The notes: generated by a model not told the origin, from the letters alone. A stretch of DNA of 64,000 nt from Streptomyces sp. S4.7 (GCF_010384365.1 NZ_CP048397.1:124001-188000), one strand, 5' to 3'. Numbered from the stretch's first letter, positions 42,014 through 50,481 are shown. Translations and numbers: made by a program.

Positions 42014-42318
42014 TGCCCCAGCACCCAATCGGTCGTGTCGGTGAGAATGTGCGGCCCGTCGACGGTGAGCGGCGGCTCCGGGCGGAACCGGAGCCGGGCG
42101 GAGCGCCGTCCGCGCGGCGCGTACTCCTCGCCGGCCGCCGGGTGGCGACCGATCTCCGCGGTGCCGACCAGCCCGATGACGTCGCCGTAGTGGCCCCGGC
42201 CCTGCGGCTCGTGGCGTGTGTCGGCCCGCGCGGCGCGGCCGTGTCCGCCGGTCCCGCCGACCGGGGCGAGTTCGCCGGCGGTGGCGTCGATGACGGTGTC
42301 CGGCAGATCCCTGGTCAT
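42010..42318 (-). pseudogene. phzE: Remnant of phzE (glutaminase end), catalytic His lost
   Basis: A 102-residue frame in the phzE position. Its second half (AEIGRHPAAGEEYAPRG, then RFRPEPPLTVDGPHILTDT) lines up with the end of PhzE/anthranilate-synthase glutaminases, where E-V-S-R-D-P-x-T-G-E-x-x-A-L-R-G and Q-F-H-P-E-S-V-L-T-x-D-G-P-x-I-L occur. The chorismate-binding domain and the glutaminase Cys are missing, and HPES has become RPEP. Both 4-base overlaps with neighbours (ATGA with phzD, GTGA with phzF) survive, as expected for an in-frame internal deletion. Assignment is by motif memory; an unrelated small protein remains possible. Confidence 0.6.
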
Positions 42319-42938
42319 GACAGGAGCTCGTCGGCGGTCGTGACCTCCGCGCAGCAACGCGCGGTGTACTCCAGGGTCCGCCGGTGGTCCGCGGCGGAGA
42401 AGTCGCCGATGGCGTCGCCGGGCAGGAAGACCTCCAGGTCGTTGCTGTAGGCGTCGAGCGCGGTGGCGAGGATGCCCACGTGGCCGTACACGCCGCACAC
42501 CACGAGCTGGTCGCGGCCCTCCGCACGTGCACGCGCCAGCAGTTCGGTACGGAAGAACGCGCTGTAGCGCCACTTCACGAACGTCCAGTCGTCGGCCCCC
42601 GGCGTCAGCTCGGCGGTGATCTCGCGGTCCGACGCGGAGCTGGTCATGCCGGGCCCCCAGAAGTCACGCAGGAGGCCGCGGTCCTGCGGGGTCATCCGGC
42701 CCGGCTGAGCGGTGTAGGCGATGCGAACGCCCTGATCGGCGCAGCGCTTGCGCAGCGCCGACACCCTCTCGACCAGTTGGGCGCGCATGTCCCCGTCGAA
42801 CGCGGACAGGAAGTAGTTCTGCATGTCGTGGATGAGGAGGACCGCCCGGTGCGGGCGCAGACGCCAGTTGACGACGTTGGCCGGCAGGTCGTCCCGGGTC
42901 GGCAGGTCGTACGGATCGATCCGCAATCGCATGCTCAT
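42315..42938 (-). CDS. phzD: PhzD isochorismatase
   Basis: A 207-residue protein, the exact length typical of PhzD, which hydrolyses 2-amino-2-desoxyisochorismate to dihydro-3-hydroxyanthranilate. Catalytic Asp is in AVLLIHDMQNYFLSAF, Lys in WTFVKWRYSAFFRTEL, and the usual Cys position is Gly in VVCGVYGHVGILATAL, as in known PhzD. ATG 42938 overlaps the phzC stop. Its substrate should be made by PhzE, which is broken here. Confidence 0.9.
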   Translation of the reverse strand: MSMRLRIDPYDLPTRDDLPANVVNWRLRPHRAVLLIHDMQNYFLSAFDGDMRAQLVERVSALRKRCADQGVRIAYTAQPGRMTPQDRGLLRDFWGPGMTSSASDREITAELTPGADDWTFVKWRYSAFFRTELLARARAEGRDQLVVCGVYGHVGILATALDAYSNDLEVFLPGDAIGDFSAADHRRTLEYTARCCAEVTTADELLS

Positions 42939-44158
42939 GACGTCCCCTGCCTCGTGAGAACGGTCTCCTCCCGCGAGGCGCCGGCGCGTGGCCAGACCGA
43001 CACCACCTCCGCGGCCTGCTCGGGATCGAGCCGCGGGTCGCACAGGCTCGGCGCCCCCACGGCGGTGGGCGGCGTGCTCCCGGCGCCGCCGACGCATTCG
43101 GCGACCGCGTACGGGCTGGCTTCCAGATGCAACCCGTGCGCCGGTACACCCGCCTCGTCCAGGATGGAGAGGAACGCGCGCACCTCGTCGACGACCGTGG
43201 AGACGACACGGGTCTTGGTGCCGTCGGCGCGTCTGACCGTGTTGCCGTGCAGGGGATCGCTGAGCCAGAGCACCGGGCGGCCGTCGTCCCGGACCGCGCG
43301 GACGAGAACGGGCAGCCGGTCGGTGATCGCCTCCGCGCCCATCCGTACGATGAGCGAAAGCCGGCCGGGCTCGCGGCGCGGATCCAGCCGCTCGCACAGG
43401 TCGAGCAGCTCCTCGGGGGTCGTACTCGGCCCCACCTTGCAGCCGACCGGGTTGACGACCTCGGACAGCAGAGCCACATGGGCGCCGTCGAGTTGCCGGG
43501 TGCGTTCGCCGATCCACGGCCAGTGGGTCGAGCCGAGCATCCACCGCGCGTCGTCGAGCCTGCGGAGCTGCGGCTGCTCGTAGTCCATCAGCAGCGCCTC
43601 GTGGCTCGTCCAGACCGGGGCCTCGATGTCGCGCCCGGCCGGGCTGTCGTCCGTCCGCCATCCGAGGTGCCGCATCGTCTCGCGGGCGGTCATGAAACAC
43701 ATGACCATGCGCGCCGGGTCGGCTCTGCGGCTGCGGACGTCGGGCTCGGGCAAGTTGACCATGTGCCCGCGGTAGACGGGGAGCAGGAGCGTCCCGTCGA
43801 TGTCCTCGACAGGGTTCGAGCGCGGTTTCGCGAACTGCCCTGCGATTCGGCCGACCCGGACGACCGGCAGACCGGACCGGTCGCTCAACAGGTCGGCGAG
43901 GCCGTGTACGAGACGGGACTTGGCCGCGATGTGCGGCTCGCCGCACTCGTCCGGGTGCTCGGCGCAGTCGCCGGTCTGGACGATCAGCGCCTTCCCGTCG
44001 GCGACCAGTTCCAGCGACCGCCGCAGCGTGGCGATCTGGTCGGCGCTGACGAGGGGCTGGGCCGCCGACAGGACATCGCGAACCTCGGCGAGCCGGCGCG
44101 GGTCGTCCCAACTCGGTTGCTGGGCGGCGCGGAGCTGCCGCTTCAAGCCTGCGTGCAT
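42935..44158 (-). CDS. phzC: PhzC, class II DAHP synthase
   Basis: A 407-residue plant-type (class II) 3-deoxy-D-arabino-heptulosonate-7-phosphate synthase feeding chorismate into the pathway. Marks are LIVQTGDCAEHPDECGEP (metal-binding Cys), VGRIAGQFAKPRSNPVE, PVWTSHEALLMDYEQ, VNPVGCKVGPSTTPEELLDL, SLIVRMGAEAI and WLSDPLHGNTV. ATG 44158 is used; GTG 44161 directly before it is equally placed behind GGGGGAGGG. It follows phzB by 29 bases and overlaps phzD by 4. Confidence 0.92.
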   Translation of the reverse strand: MHAGLKRQLRAAQQPSWDDPRRLAEVRDVLSAAQPLVSADQIATLRRSLELVADGKALIVQTGDCAEHPDECGEPHIAAKSRLVHGLADLLSDRSGLPVVRVGRIAGQFAKPRSNPVEDIDGTLLLPVYRGHMVNLPEPDVRSRRADPARMVMCFMTARETMRHLGWRTDDSPAGRDIEAPVWTSHEALLMDYEQPQLRRLDDARWMLGSTHWPWIGERTRQLDGAHVALLSEVVNPVGCKVGPSTTPEELLDLCERLDPRREPGRLSLIVRMGAEAITDRLPVLVRAVRDDGRPVLWLSDPLHGNTVRRADGTKTRVVSTVVDEVRAFLSILDEAGVPAHGLHLEASPYAVAECVGGAGSTPPTAVGAPSLCDPRLDPEQAAEVVSVWPRAGASREETVLTRQGTS

Positions 44159-44187
44159 CACGTTCGAACCCTCCCCCGGCCTCTCGC

Positions 44188-44676
44188 TCAAGTCGGTATT
44201 CCGGCCCGCACGACACGCGGCACCTCGATACCGAGCGAACGGAACTGCTGGCACGGGTTCATGAATTCCCGCTGCAACTTGATTTTCCCGTTCTCAAAAA
44301 GGAAGTTGTGGATGAAGTGATTCTCGTAGTGGCCTTCCGGATAACCCGGAAAGCGAATCTTGCCGGCGCCCCTGCACTCCACCCAGAACCGGTCGGGGTC
44401 CTGGGTGTCGAAGATCTCGATGTCGGTCCACTCCCAGTCGGGGAAGCACTGGAGCGACCAGACCGCGTGCTCGGCCAGCCGGTCCCGGCCCCGAATAACG
44501 ATCGGCTCACCCGTCTCCGTCGTCCAGAGACCGCCCTGGCCGTCCTCGGTGAACAATTCATGGCGACGCAGCCGGTCCTGTCCGAGCGTGTGCATGTACT
44601 GGTCGACGATCCGTCGATTGTGTTCACGATTCCGAACGTCTTCCTCGGCCCGCGCGACAGTGCTCGCATTCGGCAT
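44188..44676 (-). CDS. phzB: PhzA/PhzB family protein
   Basis: A 162-residue NTF2-like protein that catalyses or templates the condensation of two aminocyclohexenone units into the phenazine skeleton. Diagnostic segments are REHNRRIVDQYMHTLGQDRL, HELFTEDGQGGLWTTETGEP, CFPDWEWTDIEIFDTQDPDR and FWVECRGAGKIRFPGYPEGH. It is the first gene of the operon; ATG 44676 follows AGGCGGGGAA. Only one phzA/B copy is present, as in most Streptomyces phenazine clusters. Confidence 0.92.
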   Translation of the reverse strand: MPNASTVARAEEDVRNREHNRRIVDQYMHTLGQDRLRRHELFTEDGQGGLWTTETGEPIVIRGRDRLAEHAVWSLQCFPDWEWTDIEIFDTQDPDRFWVECRGAGKIRFPGYPEGHYENHFIHNFLFENGKIKLQREFMNPCQQFRSLGIEVPRVVRAGIPT

Positions 44677-45286
44677 TTCCCCGCCTTACTACGCTGTTCC
44701 GGCATGAACGCCTGTTCGACGTTGCCGGACCATATCAATGTCGACTCGGCGGCTGCAATTATCGGTTGCCTCACGAAAAATGCGCGCGCTCAACGTTTGC
44801 CGAAATTCTTCAAGTTGAACCAGGAATTCCGGCGGCTATTCGCGACCCGACCATGATCCGTGTCACCGATCGACCCAGGTCAGAGGGCAGATCGACCCAA
44901 ATTCCCGAGGGCATCGAAAGGCTCGGGTGCTCCACCCGATTACGAGTGGTTCTCTAGTTCCGCAAGGCGCGATTCAAGAAACTCGCGTTCGACTACATTC
45001 TCGGTCAAGAACAGTGTTCAGCGACAGGAGATCCGCGCCTCGTCGGCGCGGCACGGTCACCACAGCAGGTCCCGGCCGGGCGGGACCGGGGTGTCCGGCC
45101 ACGTCCTGGGATCCTGCCGGCAGGTCGCGGTTCGTGACCGCCCTGCGGCGCTGGTCACCGTTGCCGGTGCCACCCGGTCCGGACGGCGAGCCTTGAGTGC
45201 CGGGGCTTCGGCCAGGCCGGGGACGCCGGGGAGACGAGCGGCCGTCCGGTCGTGATCGCGCATGCCCTACCCGGACGGGCAGTTGG
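44677..45286. other. Intergenic, presumed phz operon control region
   Basis: About 600 bases that are clearly AT-richer than average (about 44690-45010). They precede phzB and should hold the operon promoter, but no hexamer pair is convincing. A short direct repeat GATCGACCCA occurs near 44868 and 44890. No gene is recognised; a minus-strand frame at 45057-45263 lacks a ribosome-binding site. Confidence 0.45.
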
Positions 45287-45712
45287 TCACTTGGTCGCGG
45301 CTCGTGGCTCGTCGTTCACGAAACCGAGCCGTCGGTTCATGCCGATGGCCGCCGCGTTGTCGGGGTGGTGGAAGGTCCGCAGCCGGCGCGCGCCCTGCGA
45401 ACGCGCGAAGCCGATGGCCAGGAGCTTCATGGCCAGCGAGATTCCCCTCCCCCGGTAGCCCGCCAGCAGCCCGGTCATCTCGCTGAAGGCGTGCCCTTCG
45501 GGCTGGATCGACGTGGTCGCCATGCCGATCCATGATCCGCCGTCCAGGGCGAGAACGACGCCTCGGGGATCGTAGGCCGGAGTCTCGATGCGCTGGGTGA
45601 CGTACTCCCCGAACGTGTAGAACTCCCCCCGCTGCGGGATGTCGGCGGAGCACGTACTGTTCAAGTCGTAGAGCGCACGCCGGTGTTCAGCCGTGTCGCC
45701 GACAGCGGCCAT
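45287..45712 (-). CDS. GNAT acetyltransferase, probably N-terminally truncated
   Basis: The ATG at 45712 gives 141 residues with the acetyl-CoA motif GLLAGYRGRGISLAMKLLAI and RTFHHPDNAAAIGMNRRLGF. In the same frame upstream, VRLTLDLDTFDDARFEPRLR and CGQAGIEFTTM are clearly coding and belong to two-domain GNAT proteins, but no proper start exists before about 45830 and the N-terminal domain is missing. It is either a shortened gene with an unusual start or a pseudogene. The substrate is unknown. Confidence 0.65.
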   Translation of the reverse strand: MAAVGDTAEHRRALYDLNSTCSADIPQRGEFYTFGEYVTQRIETPAYDPRGVVLALDGGSWIGMATTSIQPEGHAFSEMTGLLAGYRGRGISLAMKLLAIGFARSQGARRLRTFHHPDNAAAIGMNRRLGFVNDEPRAATK

Positions 45713-45915
45713 GGTCGTGAACTCGATACCCGCCTGCCCGCACCTTCGGAGGCGGGGCTCGAACCGGGCATCGTCGAAGGTGTCCAGGTCGAGTGTGAGC
45801 CGAACCCATTCGACGGAGATGACGGCACCTCCAGGACCACCCGCCCGAACACGTTCCGGCAGCCTATCGACCCGGAGCGCGCCGCATCACCGGAGGGCGG
45901 CGAAGGACGTCAAAG

Positions 45916-45936
45916 CTGTATACTTACTGTATGCAG
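45916..45936. promoter_or_regulatory. Predicted GntR operator, site 1
   Basis: CTGTATAC-TTACT-GTATGCAG (45916-45936) is an 8-bp dyad (one mismatch) 24 bases upstream of the gntR start. The same element occurs at 48883-48903 in front of the transporter/DUF2848 pair. FCD-type GntR proteins bind such sites, so autoregulation is likely. Confidence 0.7.
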
Positions 45937-45959
45937 TCATTTGGGTCGCGGGGGAAATC

Positions 45960-46598
45960 ATGACGTCGGAACGGACCTCGGGCCGGGAGAAGGCGTACGC
46001 GTTCCTCAAGGAGAACGTCCTGACCGACCCGGACCGGCAGGGTGAGTTCCTCTCCGAGCAGGAGCTCGCCGACCGTATCGGGGTCTCCCGCACCCCCATC
46101 CGCGAGGCACTGCTGCTCCTCGCGGCCGAGGATCTCGTACGGCTGGTGCCCAAGCGCGGGGCGCAGATCGTACCGCTGTCGGGGCGGGAGATCACCGAGG
46201 TGATGGAGCTGCGCGGCATCGTCGAGCGGTACGCGGCGGAGCAGGTCGTCCCCGAGGACCGGGATCTCCTGGCGGAGCTGACCGAACTCCTCGAGCGTCA
46301 GCGCGCGTTGAGCGGGCCCGAGCACGCGAAGGAGTTCATCGCGGTGGATCACCTCTTCCACGCGACAATCGTCGCCGCGGCGGGCAATTCCCTGCTCAAC
46401 CGACACTACGACGGGCTCCGCAGCCGGCAGATCCGGGTGGGTGTGGTGGCTCTCTACAACCAGCAGGGCCGCCAGGAGTCCGTACTGACCGAGCATCGGG
46501 CGATCCTGGCGGCGATCGCCTCCGGTGACCGGCGTGCCGCGCGTATCGCGATCGACAGTCATCTGGAGTCGACTCTCAAGGTCCTGCTGGCGGGCTGA
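45960..46598 (+). CDS. GntR-family regulator (FadR/FCD type)
   Basis: A 212-residue regulator. The winged HTH is residues 10-70 (LSEQELADRIGVSRTPIREA, LLLLAAEDLVRLVPKRGAQI); the FCD ligand domain (75-205) contains a metal-site pattern D-x3-H (FIAVDHLFHATIVAAAGN) and a later His in LTEHRAILAAI and DSHLEST. Ligands are usually organic acids. ATG 45960; an open frame further upstream has no GntR homology. Neighbouring catabolic genes and a shared operator suggest it controls them. Confidence 0.9.
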   Translation: MTSERTSGREKAYAFLKENVLTDPDRQGEFLSEQELADRIGVSRTPIREALLLLAAEDLVRLVPKRGAQIVPLSGREITEVMELRGIVERYAAEQVVPEDRDLLAELTELLERQRALSGPEHAKEFIAVDHLFHATIVAAAGNSLLNRHYDGLRSRQIRVGVVALYNQQGRQESVLTEHRAILAAIASGDRRAARIAIDSHLESTLKVLLAG

Positions 46599-46619
46599 CG
46601 CCCGGCACGGGGCGGCCGG

Positions 46620-47423
46620 TCACCCTTCGAGCCGCAGGCGGCGATTGGCCAGCACCGGTACCGCCCGCCGGACCGCGGAGACCTCGTCGAGGTCCAGATC
46701 GGCCAGCAGCATCCCCGGCCCTTCTCCGAGGCGCTGCTGTACGGTCCCGTCCGGACCGATCAGCGCGCTGTGGCCGATGCCGGTGGGAGCGTTCGAGGTC
46801 GCGGGAGTGCCGGACGCCGCCGGGTCCGCCTGGCCCACGGCCGCGAGCCAGAGGGTGGCGTCGAGGGCGCGGGCGCGGGTGAGCAGCTCCCACTGCTCGC
46901 GCTTGCCGGGTCCGGCACCCCACGAGGCGAGCAGCAGCGAGAGGACCGCTCCCGCGTCGGCGTGCGCCCTGAACAGCTCGGGGAAGCGGACGTCGTAGCA
47001 GGTGGCGAGGCCGATACGGGCGCCGTCGACTTCGATGGTGACGATCTCGGAGCCGGGTGCCACGGAGTCGGACTCGGCGTAGCCGAAGGCGTCATAGAGG
47101 TGGATCTTGTCGTAGGCCGCCTCGACACCGGGACCGGTGGCGAGCAGGGTGTTGGCGACTTTCCCGTCCGGGGCCGGCGTGAACATGCCCGCGACCAGGA
47201 CGAGTCCGGTCTCCTTGGCGATCCGGCGGACGGCTGTGGCCCATGGGCCGTCGAGCGGTTCGGCCAGCGGTGCCAGAGGAGTCCCGAAGCAGGCCATCGC
47301 GGCTTCGGGGAAGACGACGACGCGGGCGTCCGCGTCGGCCGCTCGACGGGCCTGTTCGCGGAGGACCGCGAGATTCTGCCCGGGGTGGGGGCCGGTGGTG
47401 ATCTGGCTCAGTGCGATGCGCAC
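46620..47423 (-). CDS. Carbon-nitrogen hydrolase (nitrilase superfamily)
   Basis: A 267-residue amidase. The Glu-Lys-Cys triad is visible: E in VVVFPEAAMACFG, K in AAYDKIHLYDAFGYAES and C in IGLATCYDVRFPEL. The profile is closest to deaminated-glutathione amidase/omega-amidase-like enzymes that hydrolyse small amides. The gene is convergent with gntR, 22 bases apart, and is followed upstream by the transporter gene on the same strand, giving a transporter-amidase unit. Confidence 0.9.
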   Translation of the reverse strand: MRIALSQITTGPHPGQNLAVLREQARRAADADARVVVFPEAAMACFGTPLAPLAEPLDGPWATAVRRIAKETGLVLVAGMFTPAPDGKVANTLLATGPGVEAAYDKIHLYDAFGYAESDSVAPGSEIVTIEVDGARIGLATCYDVRFPELFRAHADAGAVLSLLLASWGAGPGKREQWELLTRARALDATLWLAAVGQADPAASGTPATSNAPTGIGHSALIGPDGTVQQRLGEGPGMLLADLDLDEVSAVRRAVPVLANRRLRLEG

Positions 47424-47465
47424 GGTGCGGCTCCGGATCTCGCGAGGCGGGTGTCGGACGGGGTG

Positions 47466-48830
47466 TCAGTTACGTTTCTCGGTGGGCGAGTTGCGCTCGG
47501 TGAGGGTGCCGACGGGCGACTGCGCCGTGGCGTCCTCGACGCTGTCGCCGGACTCGTCCCCGTCGCGGCCCAGGGACAGTCCGGTGATCGTGACCGCCGC
47601 CGTGACCGCGACATAGAGAGCCAGGGGCACCCAGGAGTCGTGGGCGTCGAGCAACGCCGTGAAAATCAGGGGCGCGACGGCCCCGCCGATGACTCCGGCG
47701 AGCGTGTAGGCGAGGGAGGAGCCGGTGTAGCGCAGCCGCGGGGAGAACTGTTCGGCGATGAACGCCGCCTGCGGCCCGTACATGAACGAGTGGATGCCCA
47801 GCGCCACCACGACGCCGAAGGTGAGCAGCGGCCAGCTCCCGCCGCCGGTCATGGAGAAGAACACGAACGGCCACACCCCGGCGGCGAGGGCCGAAAACCC
47901 GTACAGCAGGCGCCGGTTGACGCGGTCGGACAGGGCCCCGGCCAGGGGGATGAGAAAGACCTGGAAGGAGGATCCGATGAGTACGGCGGCGAGCGCCGAG
48001 CCGCGCGACATGCCGAGTTCGCCCGTCGCGTAGGTCAGCACGAAGACGGTGAACAGCGCGTACAGCACGTCCGGGGCGACGCGGCTCAGGATCGCGGCCA
48101 CCAGCGCACGGGGGTGTGTGGCGAACACCTCGCGAACCGGGGCCGTGGGGCGCGTCTGTTCGGCCTCCATCGCCTTGAAGACGGGGGTCTCCTCCAGCTT
48201 GGTACGGATCCACAGGCCGAAGACGACGAGAACCCCGGAGAGCAGGAACGCCACACGCCAGCCCCAGGACACGAACTGGTCCTCGGACAGCAGCGCGCCG
48301 AGTGCCGCGAGCACGCCGTTGGCCATGAGGTTGCCGGCCGGCGGGCCTATCTGCGCGGCCGAGGCGTAGAAGCCGCGCCGGCGCGGGTCGCCGAACTCGC
48401 TGGAGAGGAGTACGGCCCCGCCCCACTCGCCGCCGACACCGACGCCCTGGGCGAAGCGGAGGATGACCAGCGCGATGGGCGCGGCCACGCCGATCGTGGC
48501 GTAGGAGGGCAGCAGACCGATGAGGAGGGTCGCGACCCCGATCAGTACGAGGGTCGCGATGAGGACCTTCTTGCGGCCGATCTTGTCCCCGAGGCGGCCG
48601 AAGACGAAACCGCCCAGCGGGCGGGACACATAGCCGACGGCGTACGTGGAGAAGGCCAGCAGGGTGCCGGTGGCGGGATCCTCCGAGGGGAAGAAGACAT
48701 CACCGAAGACCAGCGCCGCGGCCACGGAGTAGATGGCGAAGTCGTACCACTCCAGAGCGGTGCCGGTGAGGCTGGCGAGGAAGGCGCGGCGTACGGCGGA
48801 CCCGCCGTCGTCGCTGGTGCTCTTGTTCAC
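47466..48830 (-). CDS. MFS transporter, metabolite:H+ symporter type
   Basis: A 454-residue protein with twelve spans. GTALEWYDFAIYSVAAALVF, SRPLGGFVFGRLGDKIGRKK (loop 2-3 motif), LRFAQGVGVGGEWGGAVLL and GFYASAAQIGPPAGNLMANG are typical of the MHS group (citrate, dicarboxylate, shikimate, betaine uptake). It probably imports the acid or amide used by the neighbouring amidase. Its start is 53 bases from the operator at 48883-48903. Confidence 0.9.
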   Translation of the reverse strand: MNKSTSDDGGSAVRRAFLASLTGTALEWYDFAIYSVAAALVFGDVFFPSEDPATGTLLAFSTYAVGYVSRPLGGFVFGRLGDKIGRKKVLIATLVLIGVATLLIGLLPSYATIGVAAPIALVILRFAQGVGVGGEWGGAVLLSSEFGDPRRRGFYASAAQIGPPAGNLMANGVLAALGALLSEDQFVSWGWRVAFLLSGVLVVFGLWIRTKLEETPVFKAMEAEQTRPTAPVREVFATHPRALVAAILSRVAPDVLYALFTVFVLTYATGELGMSRGSALAAVLIGSSFQVFLIPLAGALSDRVNRRLLYGFSALAAGVWPFVFFSMTGGGSWPLLTFGVVVALGIHSFMYGPQAAFIAEQFSPRLRYTGSSLAYTLAGVIGGAVAPLIFTALLDAHDSWVPLALYVAVTAAVTITGLSLGRDGDESGDSVEDATAQSPVGTLTERNSPTEKRN

Positions 48831-48882
48831 AGTGCTTGTTCCTTCATGAGGGGCGCCGGGGTGCGGGAAGCTGTCGACCTAC

Positions 48883-48903
48883 CGGCATACTTATTGTATA
48901 CAG
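48883..48903. promoter_or_regulatory. Predicted GntR operator, site 2
   Basis: CGGCATAC-TTATT-GTATACAG (48883-48903) is the reverse-oriented match to the site before gntR (CTGTATAC-N5-GTATGC). An extra half site GTATGC lies at 48907-48912. It sits in the 142-base gap between the divergent MFS and DUF2848 genes, so one regulator could control both. Confidence 0.7.
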
Positions 48904-48972
48904 GTCGTATGCGCAAGCCTTCCGCGCAAAGTTAACCTCGCCGATACCGCGATCGATGTGGAGAGACAACCC

Positions 48973-49659
48973 ATGGCGCTGCTCACCTTCGAACTGCCCG
49001 ACGGCACCACACGGAGCATCGATGTCGTCCAGGTGCTCAACGCCGGCTATGCCGGACGCAGCCAGGCCGACGTGGCCGCGCACGTGGCCGAACTCGCCGA
49101 GCTCGGCGTGCCCGCGCCGTCCGTGACGCCGGCGCTCTACCCGGTTTCCCCCTATCTCGCCCAGCACACCGAACACGTCAGCGTCCAGCACGGCCGCACC
49201 TCGGGCGAGGCGGAATGGGCCCTGGTGGTGGACGGCGAGGGGGAACTGCTGCTGACCGCCGCCTGCGACCACACCGACCGTGAGCTGGAGGTCCACGGTG
49301 TCGCGTGGAGCAAGAACGCGAGCCCCGATGTGCTCGCCCGCCGCGCCTGGCGGCTCGCCGACGTACAGGAGCGGCTGGACGATCTGGCGCTGCGGGCCTG
49401 GGTGACCCACGACGGGCGGGAGACGCTCATCCAGGACGGCACTCTGGCCGAGCTGCTCACCCCCGGCTACTGGGCCGGTGTACTGCGTGAGCGCGGCGAT
49501 CTGGTGCCCGGTACGGTGCTGATCTCCGGCACGATTCCGATGGCCGAGGGTGTCGACCAGTTCGCGGACCGCTGGCGTGTCGAGCTGAGCGACCCGGCCA
49601 CCGGGGACGTGATCGCCCTCGCCTACGACGTGGTGCGCATGCCCGCCCCCATCGGGTGA
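48973..49659 (+). CDS. DUF2848 family protein
   Basis: A 228-residue DUF2848 protein: ELPDGTTRSIDVVQVLNAGY, GRSQADVAAHVAELAELGVP, HGRTSGEAEWALVVDGEGEL, VAWSKNASPDVLARRAWRL. The family resembles fumarylacetoacetate hydrolases in layout, and its chemistry is not established. ATG 48973 has GGAGAG 7 bases upstream. It diverges from the MFS gene across a GntR operator and probably belongs to the same catabolic set. Confidence 0.85.
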   Translation: MALLTFELPDGTTRSIDVVQVLNAGYAGRSQADVAAHVAELAELGVPAPSVTPALYPVSPYLAQHTEHVSVQHGRTSGEAEWALVVDGEGELLLTAACDHTDRELEVHGVAWSKNASPDVLARRAWRLADVQERLDDLALRAWVTHDGRETLIQDGTLAELLTPGYWAGVLRERGDLVPGTVLISGTIPMAEGVDQFADRWRVELSDPATGDVIALAYDVVRMPAPIG

Positions 49660-49698
49660 GGGAGGAGTCGGCCGAGCCGGGACGCGCGTCGGCAGCGG

Positions 49699-50481
49699 CT
49701 ATACGCGAGGCGGCGGACCGAGCTGGTCGAGCACGGTCCGGGTGATGAGTCCGGCCAACCGCTCCCGGTGGTCGTTCAGGTAGAAGTGGCCTCCCGAATA
49801 GGTGTGCAGCCCGCGGTAGTCGGCGGTCAGGCGCGGCCAGTTGTCCAGCTGGCGGAGGGGCACGACGGTGTCGTCGGTGCCGCCGAACACGGTCAGCGGC
49901 ACCGGCAGAGGCGTTCTGGGTGTCTCGCGGTCCCAGGTGTCCGCGAGTCCCAGATCGCAGCGCAGCACCGGAGCGAAGGCGTTCCACAGGCTGTCGTCGC
50001 TCAGCAGCCGGTCCGGGGCGCCGCCGGTGTCTGTGAGCCAGTCGCGCAGGGCTGTGTCGGATCGCAGACTCCGGCTCAGTGACGGCCCCGTCGAATCCGG
50101 CTGCGGTGCGCGGAAGGAGGACATCCCGAGCCAGAGGGGGAGTTCGCGCGCCCTCTCCTGGAGGCGGCGCGTGAGCGCGTAGGCGACGCGGGCGCCCACG
50201 CTGTGGCCGAAGAACGCGAACGGCCGGTTCAGCAGCGGGGCGAGGGCCTCGTCGAAGAACGCCACGAGATCGGCGCAGTCGTCGATGAGAGGTATCGCCT
50301 GCGCGTTCCCGCGGCCGGGCGCGTCCAGCAGACAGATGTCCCAGTCCTCCGGGAAAAGGCGCGTCCAGCCGCGGTAGAGCAAATGGGAGCCACCCGCGTG
50401 GTGGAAGAAGAACAGCCGCACCGTGGGATCGTCGACCGGCCGGCGCCGGGTGACCGGGCCGAGCGGGGCGGTGGGTCTCAT
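49699..50481 (-). CDS. Type II thioesterase
   Basis: A 260-residue alpha/beta hydrolase: FFFHHAGGSHLLYRGWTRLF, LDAPGRGNAQAIPLI, nucleophile S94 in FGHSVGARVAYAL, Asp in VFGGTDDTVVP and His in YSGGHFYLND. Such enzymes release stalled or finished acyl chains from carrier proteins. It is the last gene of the PKS-like operon, 58 bases after the ketoreductase, and may release the product since no other thioesterase is present. Confidence 0.9.
   Translation of the reverse strand: MRPTAPLGPVTRRRPVDDPTVRLFFFHHAGGSHLLYRGWTRLFPEDWDICLLDAPGRGNAQAIPLIDDCADLVAFFDEALAPLLNRPFAFFGHSVGARVAYALTRRLQERARELPLWLGMSSFRAPQPDSTGPSLSRSLRSDTALRDWLTDTGGAPDRLLSDDSLWNAFAPVLRCDLGLADTWDRETPRTPLPVPLTVFGGTDDTVVPLRQLDNWPRLTADYRGLHTYSGGHFYLNDHRERLAGLITRTVLDQLGPPPRV

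Noticed and set aside
44155..44175. GTTCGAACCC resembling a tRNA T-loop
   Set aside because: No acceptor, anticodon or D arms can be folded around it; it is the leader of phzC.
45057..45263. 68-codon minus-strand frame upstream of the phz operon
   Set aside because: ATG lacks a ribosome-binding site and the sequence resembles background; no family recognised.
46770..48935. 721-codon plus-strand frame
   Set aside because: It lies antisense to the nitrilase and MFS genes, both of which have clear family motifs; the plus-strand product is low complexity.
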